The position numbers were made by a program, and so were the translations under genes. A DNA stretch of 64,000 bases from an uncultured Planctomycetia bacterium (GTDB taxonomy: Bacteria; Planctomycetota; Phycisphaerae; Phycisphaerales; SM1A02). Below, piece by piece: positions 27,272-36,632 of the stretch; position 1 is the stretch's first letter, and each line of letters starts with the position of its first letter. The stretch is from positions 1-64,000 of the forward strand of contig CALMPF010000022.1 of assembly GCA_937871505.1 (NCBI GenBank), read 5' to 3'. The notes under the pieces were generated by a model. It was not told the DNA's origin, did not search any database, and worked only from the letters and a program-made list of their open reading frames with translations.

Positions 27272-28081
27272 TCAGTACACCTCGCGGACGAACTTCCTGC
27301 CCTTGAGCGTGGCCTCGTCGTCGTAGGCGTGCTTCATCGACCGATCGGGAAGCTTGATCTCCTCCCGCGGGAGCCTCTCATAGGGCACCTGGTCGAGGAG
27401 GTGGCGAATGCAGTTCAGCCGCGCCCGCCGCTTGTCGTCCGAGCGCACGACATGCCACGGCGCATGCTCGGTGTCGGTGGCATCCAGCATCAGGTCGCGG
27501 GCCCGTGAGTACTCGAACCACTTTCGCCGCGAGGGGAGATCCATCGGGCTCAGCTTCCACTGCCGACGCGGGTCGTCGATCCGGGCCGCGAAGCGGCGCT
27601 TCTGCTCCTCGTCCCCGACCTCGAGCCAGATCTTGATGAGCCGGATGCCGCCATCCACGATGAACTTCTCGACGAGGGGACAGAGCTGAAGGAAGCGACC
27701 GTGCTGCTCCTTGGTGCAGAACCCCATCACGCACTCGACGCCTGCGCGGTTGTACCAGGAACGATCGAAGATGACGATCTCCCCCGCCGCCGGGAAGTGC
27801 TCGATGTAGCGCTGAACGTAGAGCTGCGACTTCTCGCGGTCCGAGGGTGCCGGCAGGGCCACGACCCGGAAGACGCGGGGACTGACCCGTTCGGTGATCG
27901 CCTTGATCGTCCCGCCCTTGCCCGCCGCGTCGCGCCCCTCGAAAATGACGATCACCTTCAGGCCCTTGTGCCTGACCCACGCCTGGAGCGCGCACAGCTC
28001 GCCCTGGAGCCCTTCGAGTTCGCGCTCGTACTTCTTCCGCTTCATCCGCTTCGGGCGATCCTGGGCGTCGTCGCCTGCCAT
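27272..28081 (-). CDS. ppk2: Polyphosphate kinase 2, class I
   Basis: A 269-residue enzyme that transfers phosphate between polyphosphate and nucleoside diphosphates, usually making GTP or ATP. Walker A FEGRDAAGKGGTIK (near residue 50), the lid region VFRVVALPAPSDREKSQ, Walker B FDRSWYNRAGVECVMGF, and the C-terminal KLSPMDLPSRRKWFEYSRAR and PWHVVRSDDKRRARLN are all present, and the length fits single-domain PPK2. The ATG at 28081 follows AGGAAGACC; the frame is open upstream for hundreds of codons but is Arg/Pro-rich there. It may be cotranscribed with SulP 240 bases downstream. Confidence 0.95.
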   Translation of the reverse strand: MAGDDAQDRPKRMKRKKYERELEGLQGELCALQAWVRHKGLKVIVIFEGRDAAGKGGTIKAITERVSPRVFRVVALPAPSDREKSQLYVQRYIEHFPAAGEIVIFDRSWYNRAGVECVMGFCTKEQHGRFLQLCPLVEKFIVDGGIRLIKIWLEVGDEEQKRRFAARIDDPRRQWKLSPMDLPSRRKWFEYSRARDLMLDATDTEHAPWHVVRSDDKRRARLNCIRHLLDQVPYERLPREEIKLPDRSMKHAYDDEATLKGRKFVREVY

Positions 28082-28632
28082 GGTCTTCCTTTCCACGGAC
28101 ACCGATCGCCTCGGCGCTCGCGGCGAAGCGCCCGAGCTGCCGAGGGGCGGAGTCCTCTGCGCACGGTACCGCGAGGGCAGCCTGGATGGCAATGCCGCCG
28201 ACTTCCCGGTGCCCGGATCGCCCCCGGAACGCTCGCCTCGAAGCATCGGCCGGGGCGGTGGCGGGGGCGCCGACGAGGTCGACGGCCGCCGCGGCCGGAT
28301 CGCAGGCGCGATCGTCCACTGCGACGCGAGGGCCGGCTGTGGCTTTCGACCGGCGACGGCGCACGAGTCGGTGGCGGAGCGCATGACCGCTTCCGCGGTC
28401 GTCTTCGGTGCGCGGCCGTCCCGGCCGGATCCGGTCGCACGCCGCGCTCTCGGTCCCGCCCTCGGATCGATGTGGGACTCCGCGCCCGCGGCGGATCTGC
28501 GCGCCGTTCGTTCGACCGCTTCCCGCGCTGGCGCCTGCGCGCCACGGAACCGGTCGGCCGGGCAGCTCCCCGACCTCCCCGCCGCCGCCCGGCACCGCTC
28601 GGCGTCGCGCTTCGACCCGAGCGGAGGCCGAC
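28082..28632. other. Intergenic region, no gene recognised
   Basis: A 551-base gap between the methyltransferase stop and the PPK2 start, both (-). Several frames are open but Arg-rich and look like chance open frames in high-GC DNA. It should hold the PPK2 promoter, though I cannot point to one. Confidence 0.5.
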
Positions 28633-29793
28633 CTACCGCGCGACGTACCAGTTGTTCGTGATGTCCTCCTCGATCCTGTGGAGCGAGACGTCGGCGAAGC
28701 CGGCCTCCCGGAGCATCGCCACCGCGAGCTCCTCGCCCCACGCAGTGCCCAGTCCGAGTCCCCCCTGCGCAAGCGAGACGGTCATGCAGTGCATGCAGGA
28801 GATCGTGTAGAGATACGTCCCGAGTGGATGGTCGAGATTCCGTGCGAGTTCGCTCGACGCGCGGATGTCCTGCATCAGGAAGACGCCATCGGGTCGCAGG
28901 GCCCGGCGGACGGCGGCGAGAACGATGTCCGGCCGCGCCTGGTCGTGGATCGCATCGAATGCCGTCACGAGGTCGTACGACCCCGGTTCGTCGAGATGGG
29001 TGACGTCGCGCGTCTCGAAGCGCACGTTCGAGAGGCCGCGCGGTGCGGCGAGGCGGCGGGCATCCTCGATCGCATCCGCGCAGAGGTCGTACCCGACGAA
29101 TCGGCTCGACGGGAAGCGGACCGCCAAAGCCACGATCGCTCGACCGCGACCGCATCCGATGTCGAGGACGTCGATCCCCTCGGCGAGCCGGGACTCGAGC
29201 CCCGGCACCAGCGGCAGCACGCGCTCATCGAGGTGCGCGACGACCGTCTGATCGCTCTCGTCCGCCATGACATCGTGGAAGCAGCGGAAGCCCGCGTACG
29301 GGACGCCGCCGCCCTTCCGGAAGCACTCGACGACGGGGATCTCGACGCGCGCGAGCTCGCCGATGAACTGCGCCGTGGACGCGAGGTTGCTCGGGCTCGC
29401 GGCGCGGGTCAGCAGCGCCGCGTGCTCGGGCGGCAGGCGGAAGCGACGCAGGACCGCATCGTGCTCGACGATCCGCGCGACCGTCATCGCCGAGAGCCAC
29501 TCGCGCACATAACGCTCGTGGAGAGCCGCTTCGGACGCGATCTCCTCGCTGCTGGCCCAGGCGAGCCGGGTCATCGCGTCGAAGAGCCCCGTCCGATGCC
29601 CGACGGAGATCATCAGGATCGCGGCAGCGTCGTTGAGCATCCGAAGGAACCGATCGGAGAAGGGGAGCGCATCGGCACCTCCTCCCGGTGCCGTCGGCGC
29701 GGAGGCGCGTGTCGCCGATGCATCGGCGGGCGGGCCGTCGAGGCGGCGCGGGGCGGTCGGGGCGATGCGGTCGTCGTGGCTGATGGTGGTCAT
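28633..29793 (-). CDS. SAM-dependent class I methyltransferase, Rv2258c-like
   Basis: A 386-residue protein. The N-terminal half is a winged-helix dimerisation region (FLRMLNDAAAILMISVGHRTGLFDAM, then HERYVREWLSAMTVARIV), as in the Rv2258c group. The Rossmann part has motif I VLDIGCGRGRA near residue 208, the acidic ribose-binding SRFVGYDLCADAI, motif II SYDLVTAFDAIHDQ and LRPDGVFLMQDI. Near the end CMHCMTVSLAQGG is typical of the subgroup. The acceptor is unknown; small molecules or lipids are possible. The ATG at 29793 is chosen because the open frame above it is low in complexity and rich in Arg and Gly. Confidence 0.88.
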   Translation of the reverse strand: MTTISHDDRIAPTAPRRLDGPPADASATRASAPTAPGGGADALPFSDRFLRMLNDAAAILMISVGHRTGLFDAMTRLAWASSEEIASEAALHERYVREWLSAMTVARIVEHDAVLRRFRLPPEHAALLTRAASPSNLASTAQFIGELARVEIPVVECFRKGGGVPYAGFRCFHDVMADESDQTVVAHLDERVLPLVPGLESRLAEGIDVLDIGCGRGRAIVALAVRFPSSRFVGYDLCADAIEDARRLAAPRGLSNVRFETRDVTHLDEPGSYDLVTAFDAIHDQARPDIVLAAVRRALRPDGVFLMQDIRASSELARNLDHPLGTYLYTISCMHCMTVSLAQGGLGLGTAWGEELAVAMLREAGFADVSLHRIEEDITNNWYVAR

Positions 29794-30041
29794 GGTGAGG
29801 AGCCGTCCCGGCGCTGGAGCGCCAACGCCTTCGTCCCCCATCGGCGCACCGCGTCCGCGCCGACTGCCAAGCAGCGCAGCGCCCGATGGCCGCGGGCGCC
29901 GAAGTGCCGCGGCGGCGCCATCGGCGCCCGGTGCAGGGGGCGGTCTCCCGATGGTGGACCCCCCCGAAGCGCGCCCCCTGAAGCGCGCCCCCCGAAGCAC
30001 CCCCGCAGGTCGGCTCATCCGGCATCCTCTCGCGGCCACGT

Positions 30042-30072
30042 CACCGCTCCACCGCTCCACCGCTCCACCGCG
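30042..30072. repeat. 8-bp tandem repeat, almost four copies
   Basis: Three exact copies of CACCGCTC followed by CACCGCG. The period is not a multiple of three, which argues against selection as coding sequence here. Confidence 0.9.
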
Positions 30073-30336
30073 CCGCCGCGCCGCCGTGCCCCGTCGGGCG
30101 GGGTCCCGCGGGCTCGCGCAGGACGCGGCCGTCCGGCGCTGGTGGTCCGCGATCCACCGGCCGATCTCAGCCCACGAGCGCCAATCGAAGAACCCCGGGC
30201 AGGTGTCGGGCGGCATCGCCTCGGCCTCGCATCGCTTCCACTCCTGCATGTGAGAGTCCGAACTGAGCGCGCGGAGAGCGCGGCCCCGCTACGAAGGGTG
30301 GCAGGTCTGCCGCGCCGCGCTCGATGGGCCCTCGAC

Positions 30337-30408
30337 CCAGCAACGCCCGCCAAGCTGGAAGACGCGCCCGATGCGGGGGCGCGTCCCTCCAGCGAGTGGC
30401 GGCGCGAA
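30337..30408. repeat. Long imperfect inverted repeat
   Basis: The core GACGCGCCC at 30361 pairs exactly with GGGCGCGTC ending at 30385 around a 7-base loop. The pairing extends outward with small bulges: GCTGGA on the left against TCCAGC on the right, then GCCA against TGGC and CGCC against GGCG, giving about 25 paired bases per arm. Confidence 0.65.
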
Positions 30409-30417
30409 CTGTTGCGT

Positions 30418-30450
30418 CGATGAGCGCATCCGCGGTGGATGCGCTCATCG
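30418..30450. repeat. Perfect 14-bp-stem hairpin
   Basis: CGATGAGCGCATCC pairs perfectly with GGATGCGCTCATCG around the 5-base loop GCGGT. It follows the longer palindrome by ten bases. There is no T-run; a recombination or protein-binding site is as likely as a terminator. Confidence 0.85.
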
Positions 30451-30844
30451 CCCCGGGAGCGCCACGGGAGCACGGTGCCGCCCGAGCGGTGCGAGGAGCT
30501 GCGGGAGCGCCTCGCGGCGATCTCCTGCGACCCGCTGGAGGACCCGGTCGTGCGGGAGACCGCACGCCGGGTCCTGCCATGAGTCAACCGGAGCTCTCCT
30601 CGACCATCAGGCGGCTCCGGCGGCGGACTCCGGGGACCCGACCGACTGCTTCGCCGACTGCTTCATCGACGATCGGCGCGAGCCCGATCGCGTCTTCGCG
30701 AGGGCGGGCCGAGACGCGCGCCGTTTCTCCGCCGCCAGCTCCCGCTCCGTTGTCCGTCCCACAGGGAGATGCGTATGGAGCCTGTCCGAGACAGTCATGC
30801 GCGGGGAGCGAGCGGGTCTGAGAGCTCGAGGCTGGTCGCTTCGG

Positions 30845-33478
30845 CTACGGGCAGTCTTGAGTTCCGCTTCGGGGTACGCCCTTCTTGATGAGGCAGTACA
30901 GTCCCGGCCAGGGGACACACGTCGGGTGGTCGGGGTTGCTGCTGTCGAGGCATCGGTCGTTGGCGACCAGACTCTTGCAGATGCCGAATACGGAGGCCGC
31001 TTCGATTGCGTCTCTCTCCGACTGGCTGATCACACCGGGATCCCCGAACCGGAACTTGTAGTACGTGAGAGCCGGCGCCAGAGTCGCCAGGAGGTTCCAA
31101 CCTACCGCGTAGCCCGCAGCAACCTTGGCATCCATGGGCGGAAGGAAGACATCGATGCCGAGCCCCCGGAGATCCCACAGCCGCGCTTCGAGCGACGGAG
31201 CGCTGCCCGGTGCGAGACTGAGCACCTGAGTCCAGGTCATCGAGCCTGCCAGGTTCGCAACGTCGGTCAGCGCCGCGGAGAGAGCGGGACCGTTGACGTT
31301 GAGGCATGCACAGGCGACCGCCTGCTCGACTCGCGCGAGCTGCTGCGGAAGCAAGGCTGCAGGCGTGGAGGTGTGAAGTGCCCACAGCGGCGTGTCTCCG
31401 ATCAGGAAGTTCGTCAGGTTCACCATGTCGTAGCTTGCCTGAACGTGGGGAGGATCAAGCTCGCTGTCCGGAACGTCCTTTCGGATGTCGACGAACCCCG
31501 GGCAGAGACACCCGAGCGGGCAGGGCCCCCACGATCCAAGGAGACCGCCGAGCTCCGCTCCGCCGTAGAAGCCCCAATCCCCGAGCATGATGCCGATGTC
31601 CGCCCCGTCGACCACGCCGTCTCCCGACAGATCCCAGGGGCAGTCCACTCCGGCGAGACAGGGGTTGCGCGCACCGCCTGGCACCTTGGTCCCGAGAATC
31701 CGCAAGCCGGCCTTGTAGAGGTCGAGGGGGTTGAGGCCAGGCTGCTGCTGGAGCGTCGTCGGCGGGAGCTGATAGGTCACGAACCCACCCGGGGGCGGCG
31801 GGAAGGTGACCGAGCGCCAGCCTTGGACGCCGTTGGTCCCGACGATCGGGATTCCCTCCGGCGGGTTGATGAACCATGCGAAGCTCGCGGGAATCGCGCC
31901 GCCGGTGTCGTTGGAGGCGTAGACCGTGAGCCAGTAGTCGCCGGCGGGGATGATCTGGTTGATGGTGATCTCGTGGTTCTCGTTGGCCGCGCCGCCGGCG
32001 ATGTCGTACGGCGCCGGGAAGGGAACCTCGGCCCCCTCATAGTCGGCTGGCAGGTCGGTCGGTGGCTGGAGGAGGTCGGTGCGGCACCAGATCTTCCACT
32101 CGAGCGCCTGGTTCTGGACGCCCGCGGGGCTGAAGCCGTAGACGTTGATCGACGTGATCAGCCAGTCCAGGCCGGGGCCGGCGGGGCCGATCACGATCGG
32201 CGTCGCGTACCAGCGCTGCGGGTTCGCAGCGTTGAGGAAGCCCGAGGAGAGACCGAGGTTGGTCAGTCCGGCGAAGTTGCCCTGGTTGGTCGCATCGAAC
32301 TGGACCGGACGGGTGTTGCCGGTGTCGAAGATGAGCCGGCGGAAGGTCGCGTTGATGTCCCCCGCGCCGAACTCGGGGCCGGTCCCGGGATTGAAGCCCG
32401 CGACCTGAAGCAGGTAATGGGTGCCCGCAGAGGCGCTGGTGAGGACCAGACCCTCGCCGCCTGCGCCGAAGATGTCGACGCAGCCGATGAACTGGCTGGG
32501 AAGCAGCGAACCGTCCACGGTCGAGCTGGAGCCGAGGTTGAAGATCGCGAGCGTGGAGTCCCACCCCGGCGTGTTGATTTCGACCTCGAGCTCGCCGTTG
32601 TCAGAAGCCTGCACGACGTACCAGATGTCCTTGCCGTTGAGGCAGGAGAGAGGCGGCCCGTCGGAGGTGGCCGCGGCTGTGTCGTAGACGACGAGCGTGT
32701 CGAGGGCGAGCGGCGCCGCCGCGGTCGCGCAGTCGTTCGGCGGCGCAGCCGGCGGCGGTGAGCAGGTGTAGACGAAGAGACCGCAGAGCGAGACCGCGAG
32801 CTCGACGCAGTCGCTGGTCCACGCGGTGTCGCAGCAGCTTGGATCGAGCTGGCAGACCTCGTCGCAGCAGGCCAGGTCGCTGCAGCCTCCGGTCGGGCTC
32901 GTCTCGACGCAGTTGTTGCTCCCGCCGCAGGCCGGATCGAGCTCGGCGGTGACGGCGATCGTCGCGGTGTAGGCGTTGGGATCGACTCCGCACTGCGGCC
33001 CATCCGGTGCGAACGCGTTGACCGTGAAGATCACCGTGTGCGTCCCCGCAGGGAGGACGAGCTCGCCCGTCGACGTCGCCTGGGCGGCGAAGACCGTCAC
33101 CGCGGTGGCGCAGTCGACGCCGTTGCGAATGAAGATCGTGAAGAGGGCGGGCGACTTCGATGCCGAGATCGTGATCCGCGAGGGCACGGCGAGGGCGAAC
33201 GTGTACCAGTCGAGGTCGCGCCCGGTCGGGGGGACCGTCCCCACGGTGCCGCAGATCGTCAGCGGCGAGCCTGCTCCGATCAGGCCGAGGTCGTGGAAGA
33301 GGGCGGGCGCGAAGTTGCACCCGCCGTTGGGGTCGGGCACGATTCCGCCACAGGCGTCGTTCTCCTGAACGACCGCCGGGCCCGGGGGCGGACAGTTCGC
33401 CCGGGCCAGACCCGATCCGCAGACGATCGCGCTCGTCGTGGCGAGCGAGGCGATGGCGAGGCCGTTGCCGATGTTCAT
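30845..33478 (-). CDS. Large exported protein with internal, partly degenerate dockerin
   Basis: An 877-residue secreted protein. Signal peptide is MNIGNGLAIASLATTSAIVC and the mature part starts near ANCPPPGP. Residues about 35-150 form a beta-sandwich like bacterial pre-peptidase domains (DLDWYTFALAVPSRITISASK, then VLPAGTHTVIFTVNA). A Cys-rich block (CCDEVCQLDPSCCDTAW) and a second such beta-sandwich (NDCATAAAPLALDTL, then WDSTLAIFNL) follow. Near residue 610 is a dockerin loop DLSGDGVVDGADIGIM; its second repeat has lost its first half (only ELGGLLGSWGPC remains). About 230 residues of unknown type come after it (SMTWTQVLSLAPGSAP). The ATG at 33478 is preferred over the GTG at 33484 because AAGGAG lies nine to ten bases upstream. 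Confidence 0.83.
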   Translation of the reverse strand: MNIGNGLAIASLATTSAIVCGSGLARANCPPPGPAVVQENDACGGIVPDPNGGCNFAPALFHDLGLIGAGSPLTICGTVGTVPPTGRDLDWYTFALAVPSRITISASKSPALFTIFIRNGVDCATAVTVFAAQATSTGELVLPAGTHTVIFTVNAFAPDGPQCGVDPNAYTATIAVTAELDPACGGSNNCVETSPTGGCSDLACCDEVCQLDPSCCDTAWTSDCVELAVSLCGLFVYTCSPPPAAPPNDCATAAAPLALDTLVVYDTAAATSDGPPLSCLNGKDIWYVVQASDNGELEVEINTPGWDSTLAIFNLGSSSTVDGSLLPSQFIGCVDIFGAGGEGLVLTSASAGTHYLLQVAGFNPGTGPEFGAGDINATFRRLIFDTGNTRPVQFDATNQGNFAGLTNLGLSSGFLNAANPQRWYATPIVIGPAGPGLDWLITSINVYGFSPAGVQNQALEWKIWCRTDLLQPPTDLPADYEGAEVPFPAPYDIAGGAANENHEITINQIIPAGDYWLTVYASNDTGGAIPASFAWFINPPEGIPIVGTNGVQGWRSVTFPPPPGGFVTYQLPPTTLQQQPGLNPLDLYKAGLRILGTKVPGGARNPCLAGVDCPWDLSGDGVVDGADIGIMLGDWGFYGGAELGGLLGSWGPCPLGCLCPGFVDIRKDVPDSELDPPHVQASYDMVNLTNFLIGDTPLWALHTSTPAALLPQQLARVEQAVACACLNVNGPALSAALTDVANLAGSMTWTQVLSLAPGSAPSLEARLWDLRGLGIDVFLPPMDAKVAAGYAVGWNLLATLAPALTYYKFRFGDPGVISQSERDAIEAASVFGICKSLVANDRCLDSSNPDHPTCVPWPGLYCLIKKGVPRSGTQDCP

Positions 33479-33839
33479 GACCACTTGCTCCTTGCAGGGG
33501 TTCCCTGCGCATGGGATGTCGACGGCGCCCGCGCTCGGGGTCGTCGCTGTGGGCCGGACGACAGTGCGCCGCGGTCGCGGGGGGCGCCGTGCCGTCGGAG
33601 CGCGGCGCCCAGCGCTCCCGACAGGAACACCGGGCCCGGCCGCCGCTCACGCGCTGAGTCCGGCGAATCGTCCGGATCGATGACGAGATCCTGCTCCGGG
33701 CCGCGATCGAAGCAGCGTGTGCATCGCCTGGACCTGCCGGGCATCAACGCGCCGTCCCCCGAAGCAACCGCGGGGGCTCATCGGCTCGAGCGGCGCCATC
33801 ACCCGAGCAGGGGTGGCGCTGCGGTGCTACCGTGCGGGC
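33479..33839. other. Divergent intergenic region
   Basis: Between the (-) dockerin gene and the (+) ECF sigma gene. Promoters for both should lie here. I see no gene and no clear operator. Confidence 0.45.
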
Positions 33840-34595
33840 ATGAGCGCGACTCATCCGGCGGACGGAGAGGGCTCGTCCGAGCCGCGGCCCGACGCGCCGC
33901 GCGCTCCGCGCTCCGCCGGTCGTGCGGACGGGGACGCGGACGGGGAACCAGACGGGGAAGCAGACGGGAGAATCGACGAGCGGGAACCGGCAGGCGCGGA
34001 GCTGCCAGGCAAGGAGCTGGATCCCGGCCCGGCGGGCGATGTCACCCGGGCGCTGCGCGGCCGCGAGGCCGGGCCGCTGCAAGGAGGTGGCGGCGACGCG
34101 GAGCTGCTTGCGCTCGTCTACGACCAGCTCCACGCGATCGCACGTCGGCGGATGGCCGGCGAGCGGAGCGCGCACACGATGCAGGCGACGGCGCTGGTCA
34201 ATGAGGTCTACATGAAGCTCATCGCGGATGGTCGCGGCGGGTGGGAGGACCGCAGCCAGTTCTTCCGCGCCGCCGCCGAGGCGATGCGCCGGATCCTGAT
34301 CGACCACGCGCGCCGGCGAGGCAGCGCCAAGCGCGGCGGAGGCAAGGCGCCGATGCCCATCGACGTCGTCGATCTCGCCGCCGAGCACGACCCTGCGGAC
34401 ATCCTCGCGCTCGATGAAGCGATGCAGCGACTCGAGAGCGAGGACGCCCGCGCCGCCGAGATCGTCCGCCTGCGGTTCTACGCCGGGCTCGAGGTGGACG
34501 AAGTCGCGGAGCTGACGGGACTCTCGCCGCGCACGGTCGCCCGCGACTGGGCATTCGCCCGCGCTCGGCTGTACGAGCTGCTCGCTGGGACGTGA
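33840..34595 (+). CDS. ECF-family RNA polymerase sigma factor
   Basis: A 251-residue sigma factor with a disordered, acidic N-terminal extension of about 75 residues that carries short Asp-Gly repeats (DGDADGEPDGEADG). Region 2 is ELLALVYDQLHAIARRRM and MQATALVNEVYMKLIAD, then FFRAAAEAMRRILIDHARRRG; region 4 is IVRLRFYAGLEVDEVAELT with recognition helix GLSPRTVARDWAFARARLY. It strongly resembles the sigma factor at 18279 but has no kinase gene beside it; the nearest (-) gene downstream is panC. The ATG at 33840 precedes the acidic extension; how much of that extension is functional is unclear. Confidence 0.9.
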   Translation: MSATHPADGEGSSEPRPDAPRAPRSAGRADGDADGEPDGEADGRIDEREPAGAELPGKELDPGPAGDVTRALRGREAGPLQGGGGDAELLALVYDQLHAIARRRMAGERSAHTMQATALVNEVYMKLIADGRGGWEDRSQFFRAAAEAMRRILIDHARRRGSAKRGGGKAPMPIDVVDLAAEHDPADILALDEAMQRLESEDARAAEIVRLRFYAGLEVDEVAELTGLSPRTVARDWAFARARLYELLAGT

Positions 34596-34686
34596 CGCCG
34601 CGGAGGCGTTCCGGGTCCGGACCGCCCGGCTCCGTGGGCGCCGCGCGCGGGCCTGCGCCCGGGACGAGCCCCGAGGTACCGGAGCG

Positions 34687-35562
34687 TCAGCACCAGACCG
34701 GCATCGCCTGGTTGTCGATGAGCCGCACGGTGGCTCCCCCCGAGAGGAGCCGCGCGGCGATCAGCGCCCGCGTCGGCCGCTCGAGGCTCTCGACCGGCAG
34801 GAGCGTCTCGGCGTCGCGGACGACGGCGTACTCGACCGCGAGCCCGTGGAACTCGAGCATCCGCCGCATGATCGCCTCCGCAGTTCGGGGATGCTGCGCG
34901 GCGGCCGCGGCCTGGAGCGCCCGCGAGAGCGCCAGCGCGGCGTCGCGCGACTCCGGCGCGAGATAGCGGTTGCGGCTGCTCATCGCGAGGCCGTCGTCGT
35001 CGCGGATCGTGGGCTGGGCGACGATCTCCAGGTCGCCCCAGCGCGGGCGCTCCGCGGCGACCATCGCGCGGATCACCTGAAGCTGCTGATAGTCCTTCTC
35101 GCCGAAGATCGCCCAGCGCGGCCGGATGAGGTCGAAGAGCCGCGCCACCACCTGGCAGACGCCCGCGAAGTGCGCGGGCCGCGCTGCATCCTCGAGCCCC
35201 GGGTCAGTTGCGACGAGCGGCAGCGCCGGCGCTGCGACGGCGGCGTCGGGGGGGTAGATCGTCGCGACCTCCGGGGCGAAGATCGCCGTGGCGCCAGCCC
35301 CGGAGGCGAGGGCGACGTCGGCCTCGAAGGTGCGCGGATAGCGGTCGAAGTCCTCCCCCGGCGCGAACTGCGTCGGGTTGACGAAGATCGAGAGCACCAC
35401 GGGAGCCGTCGGGGAGTCCGGGCGACACGATGCGTGTGCGATCGTCGCGGCGCGACGGAGCAGCGCTGCGTGTCCTTCGTGGAGGGCGCCCATCGTCGGC
35501 ACGAAGGCGCCGCCGTGGAAGGCGTCGAGCGCCGCGGGATCGCGGACGATCGTCGGTCTCAC
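34687..35562 (-). CDS. panC: Pantoate--beta-alanine ligase
   Basis: A 291-residue pantothenate synthetase that joins pantoate and beta-alanine using ATP, the last step to vitamin B5 and coenzyme A. Motifs: PTMGALHEGH (the HIGH motif), FVNPTQFAPGEDFDRYPRT, FGEKDYQQLQVIR and LAMSSRNRYL (KMSKS-like). Length fits the family. The GTG at 35562 overlaps the stop of the upstream substrate-binding protein (GTGA), so it is translated as the last gene of the ABC importer run. That coupling suggests a link between an imported precursor and coenzyme supply, but may be coincidental. Confidence 0.95.
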   Translation of the reverse strand: MRPTIVRDPAALDAFHGGAFVPTMGALHEGHAALLRRAATIAHASCRPDSPTAPVVLSIFVNPTQFAPGEDFDRYPRTFEADVALASGAGATAIFAPEVATIYPPDAAVAAPALPLVATDPGLEDAARPAHFAGVCQVVARLFDLIRPRWAIFGEKDYQQLQVIRAMVAAERPRWGDLEIVAQPTIRDDDGLAMSSRNRYLAPESRDAALALSRALQAAAAAQHPRTAEAIMRRMLEFHGLAVEYAVVRDAETLLPVESLERPTRALIAARLLSGGATVRLIDNQAMPVWC

Positions 35563-36632
35563 GGGAGGGGCTCGCGGGCGCCGTCGCCGCCGATCTCGAC
35601 GACGATCGAGGCGAGGTCTCCGGGAACGCGTTCGAGCAGGCCGAGCTCGGTCATCTGCTCGGCGAGCGTCCGCCAGCGCTCGAGCGTCATCGCACCCCAG
35701 GGGAGGCCCTCCGTCGGCGCGACGTAGTCGTGCTGGATTCGCGCTGCCAGGTTCATCGCATCGAGGCTCATCGCGCGGTTGAGCTGGTGGATCTCGGGAT
35801 TGAACCGACCCGGATCGGCCTGATACGCCTCCCAGCCTTCGCGGAGCGCGAGCGTGAGCCGCTCTGCGATCGACCGGCCGTCCGGCCTGGCATCCGTTCG
35901 GTCTCCGCTCCTCAGAGGCTCGAGGTACGCCTCGCGCGTCACGACCACCGCCGCGTACGGGTTGTATCCGCTCTCGGCGAGCGGAAAGACGCGCACCGGA
36001 ATGCCGCGCAGGTCCATCTGCGCCGGCTCCGCGGAGATGAAGCACTGCTGCGCGTCGACGGCGCCGGACTCGAACGCCGCGACGCCTCCGCCCGCGGAGA
36101 CGAGTCGCAGGCGCTCGCCTCCGAAGCGGCGGTTGAGGAACGTGATGTAGGGAAGTCCAGGCTCGAGGGCGATGCGGGCGTCGCTTCTCCAGAGCGCCTC
36201 GAGCGTCGCCGCGCCTCCCTCCCTCCGCACCATCACCGCCGTCGGGTTGACCTGGAAGATCGCAAAGAGCGCCGCGAGCCGCCCGCCCTTCTCGCGCAAT
36301 GTGAGGATCTGGTCGCCGGAGACGATTCCGAACTCGACGCGGCCCTCGGCGACGAGCTGCGGCGCGGGTGTGCCCGGACCTCCCTGGATGATCTCGACCT
36401 CGAGGCCGCGGCGCTCGAAGGCGCCGATGGCGCGGGCCGCGAAGATGCCTCCGAACTCCGGCTCGGCGATCCAGTTGAGCTGAAGGCGGACGCGGTCGGG
36501 AGCGGCGCGATCGCCGTCCAGCGCCGCGCGGGGTTCTCCCGTCTCGCGACCGCAGCCGCCGATGAGCGAGGCTGCCGCGAGGGCGGCGGAGCAGAGAGTC
36601 GCGAAGGGCGCCGAGCCGGGGCGGAGCTTCAT
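35559..36632 (-). CDS. NMT1/THI5-like ABC substrate-binding lipoprotein
   Basis: A 357-residue periplasmic binding protein. The N-terminus has a lipoprotein-type signal ending SLIGGCGRE, so it is probably lipid-anchored at the Cys. The mature part shows the NMT1/THI5 pattern: VRLQLNWIAEPEFGGIFAA, then GLEVEIIQGGPGTPAPQLVAEGRVEFGI and SGDQILTLREKGG. Relatives bind taurine, nitrate, or thiamin pyrimidine precursors. The ATG at 36632 places the signal at the start. It is followed by panC with a 4-base overlap and preceded by the permease gene 175 bases upstream. The ligand cannot be told from sequence; no TPP riboswitch is visible upstream of the operon. Confidence 0.88.
   Translation of the reverse strand: MKLRPGSAPFATLCSAALAAASLIGGCGRETGEPRAALDGDRAAPDRVRLQLNWIAEPEFGGIFAARAIGAFERRGLEVEIIQGGPGTPAPQLVAEGRVEFGIVSGDQILTLREKGGRLAALFAIFQVNPTAVMVRREGGAATLEALWRSDARIALEPGLPYITFLNRRFGGERLRLVSAGGGVAAFESGAVDAQQCFISAEPAQMDLRGIPVRVFPLAESGYNPYAAVVVTREAYLEPLRSGDRTDARPDGRSIAERLTLALREGWEAYQADPGRFNPEIHQLNRAMSLDAMNLAARIQHDYVAPTEGLPWGAMTLERWRTLAEQMTELGLLERVPGDLASIVVEIGGDGAREPLP

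Larger units (their letters stand above)
29794..30844. other. Gene-poor region with simple repeats and hairpins
   Basis: About 1 kb between the methyltransferase start and the stop of the large dockerin gene. It contains an 8-bp tandem repeat (30042-30072), C-rich repeats around 29955-30000 with the core GAAGCGCGCCCC, a long imperfect palindrome (about 30337-30408) and a perfect hairpin (30418-30450). Short frames with near-coding composition occur, for example (-) from 30249 (MQEWKRCEAEAMPPDTC) and (+) 30475-30582, but none can be tied to a family. It may be a decayed gene or recombination-prone DNA. Confidence 0.5.

Noticed and set aside
28082-29155. Upstream extension of the PPK2 frame by 358 codons
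   Set aside because: The extension is Pro/Arg-rich and overlaps the methyltransferase gene out of frame; the ATG at 28081 gives a normal PPK2 length.
30475-30582. Possible small (+) gene, GTG start, 35 codons (PPERCEELRERLAAISCDP)
   Set aside because: Looks protein-like and abuts an ATGA, but is too short and has no homologue I recognise; kept as part of the gene-poor region.
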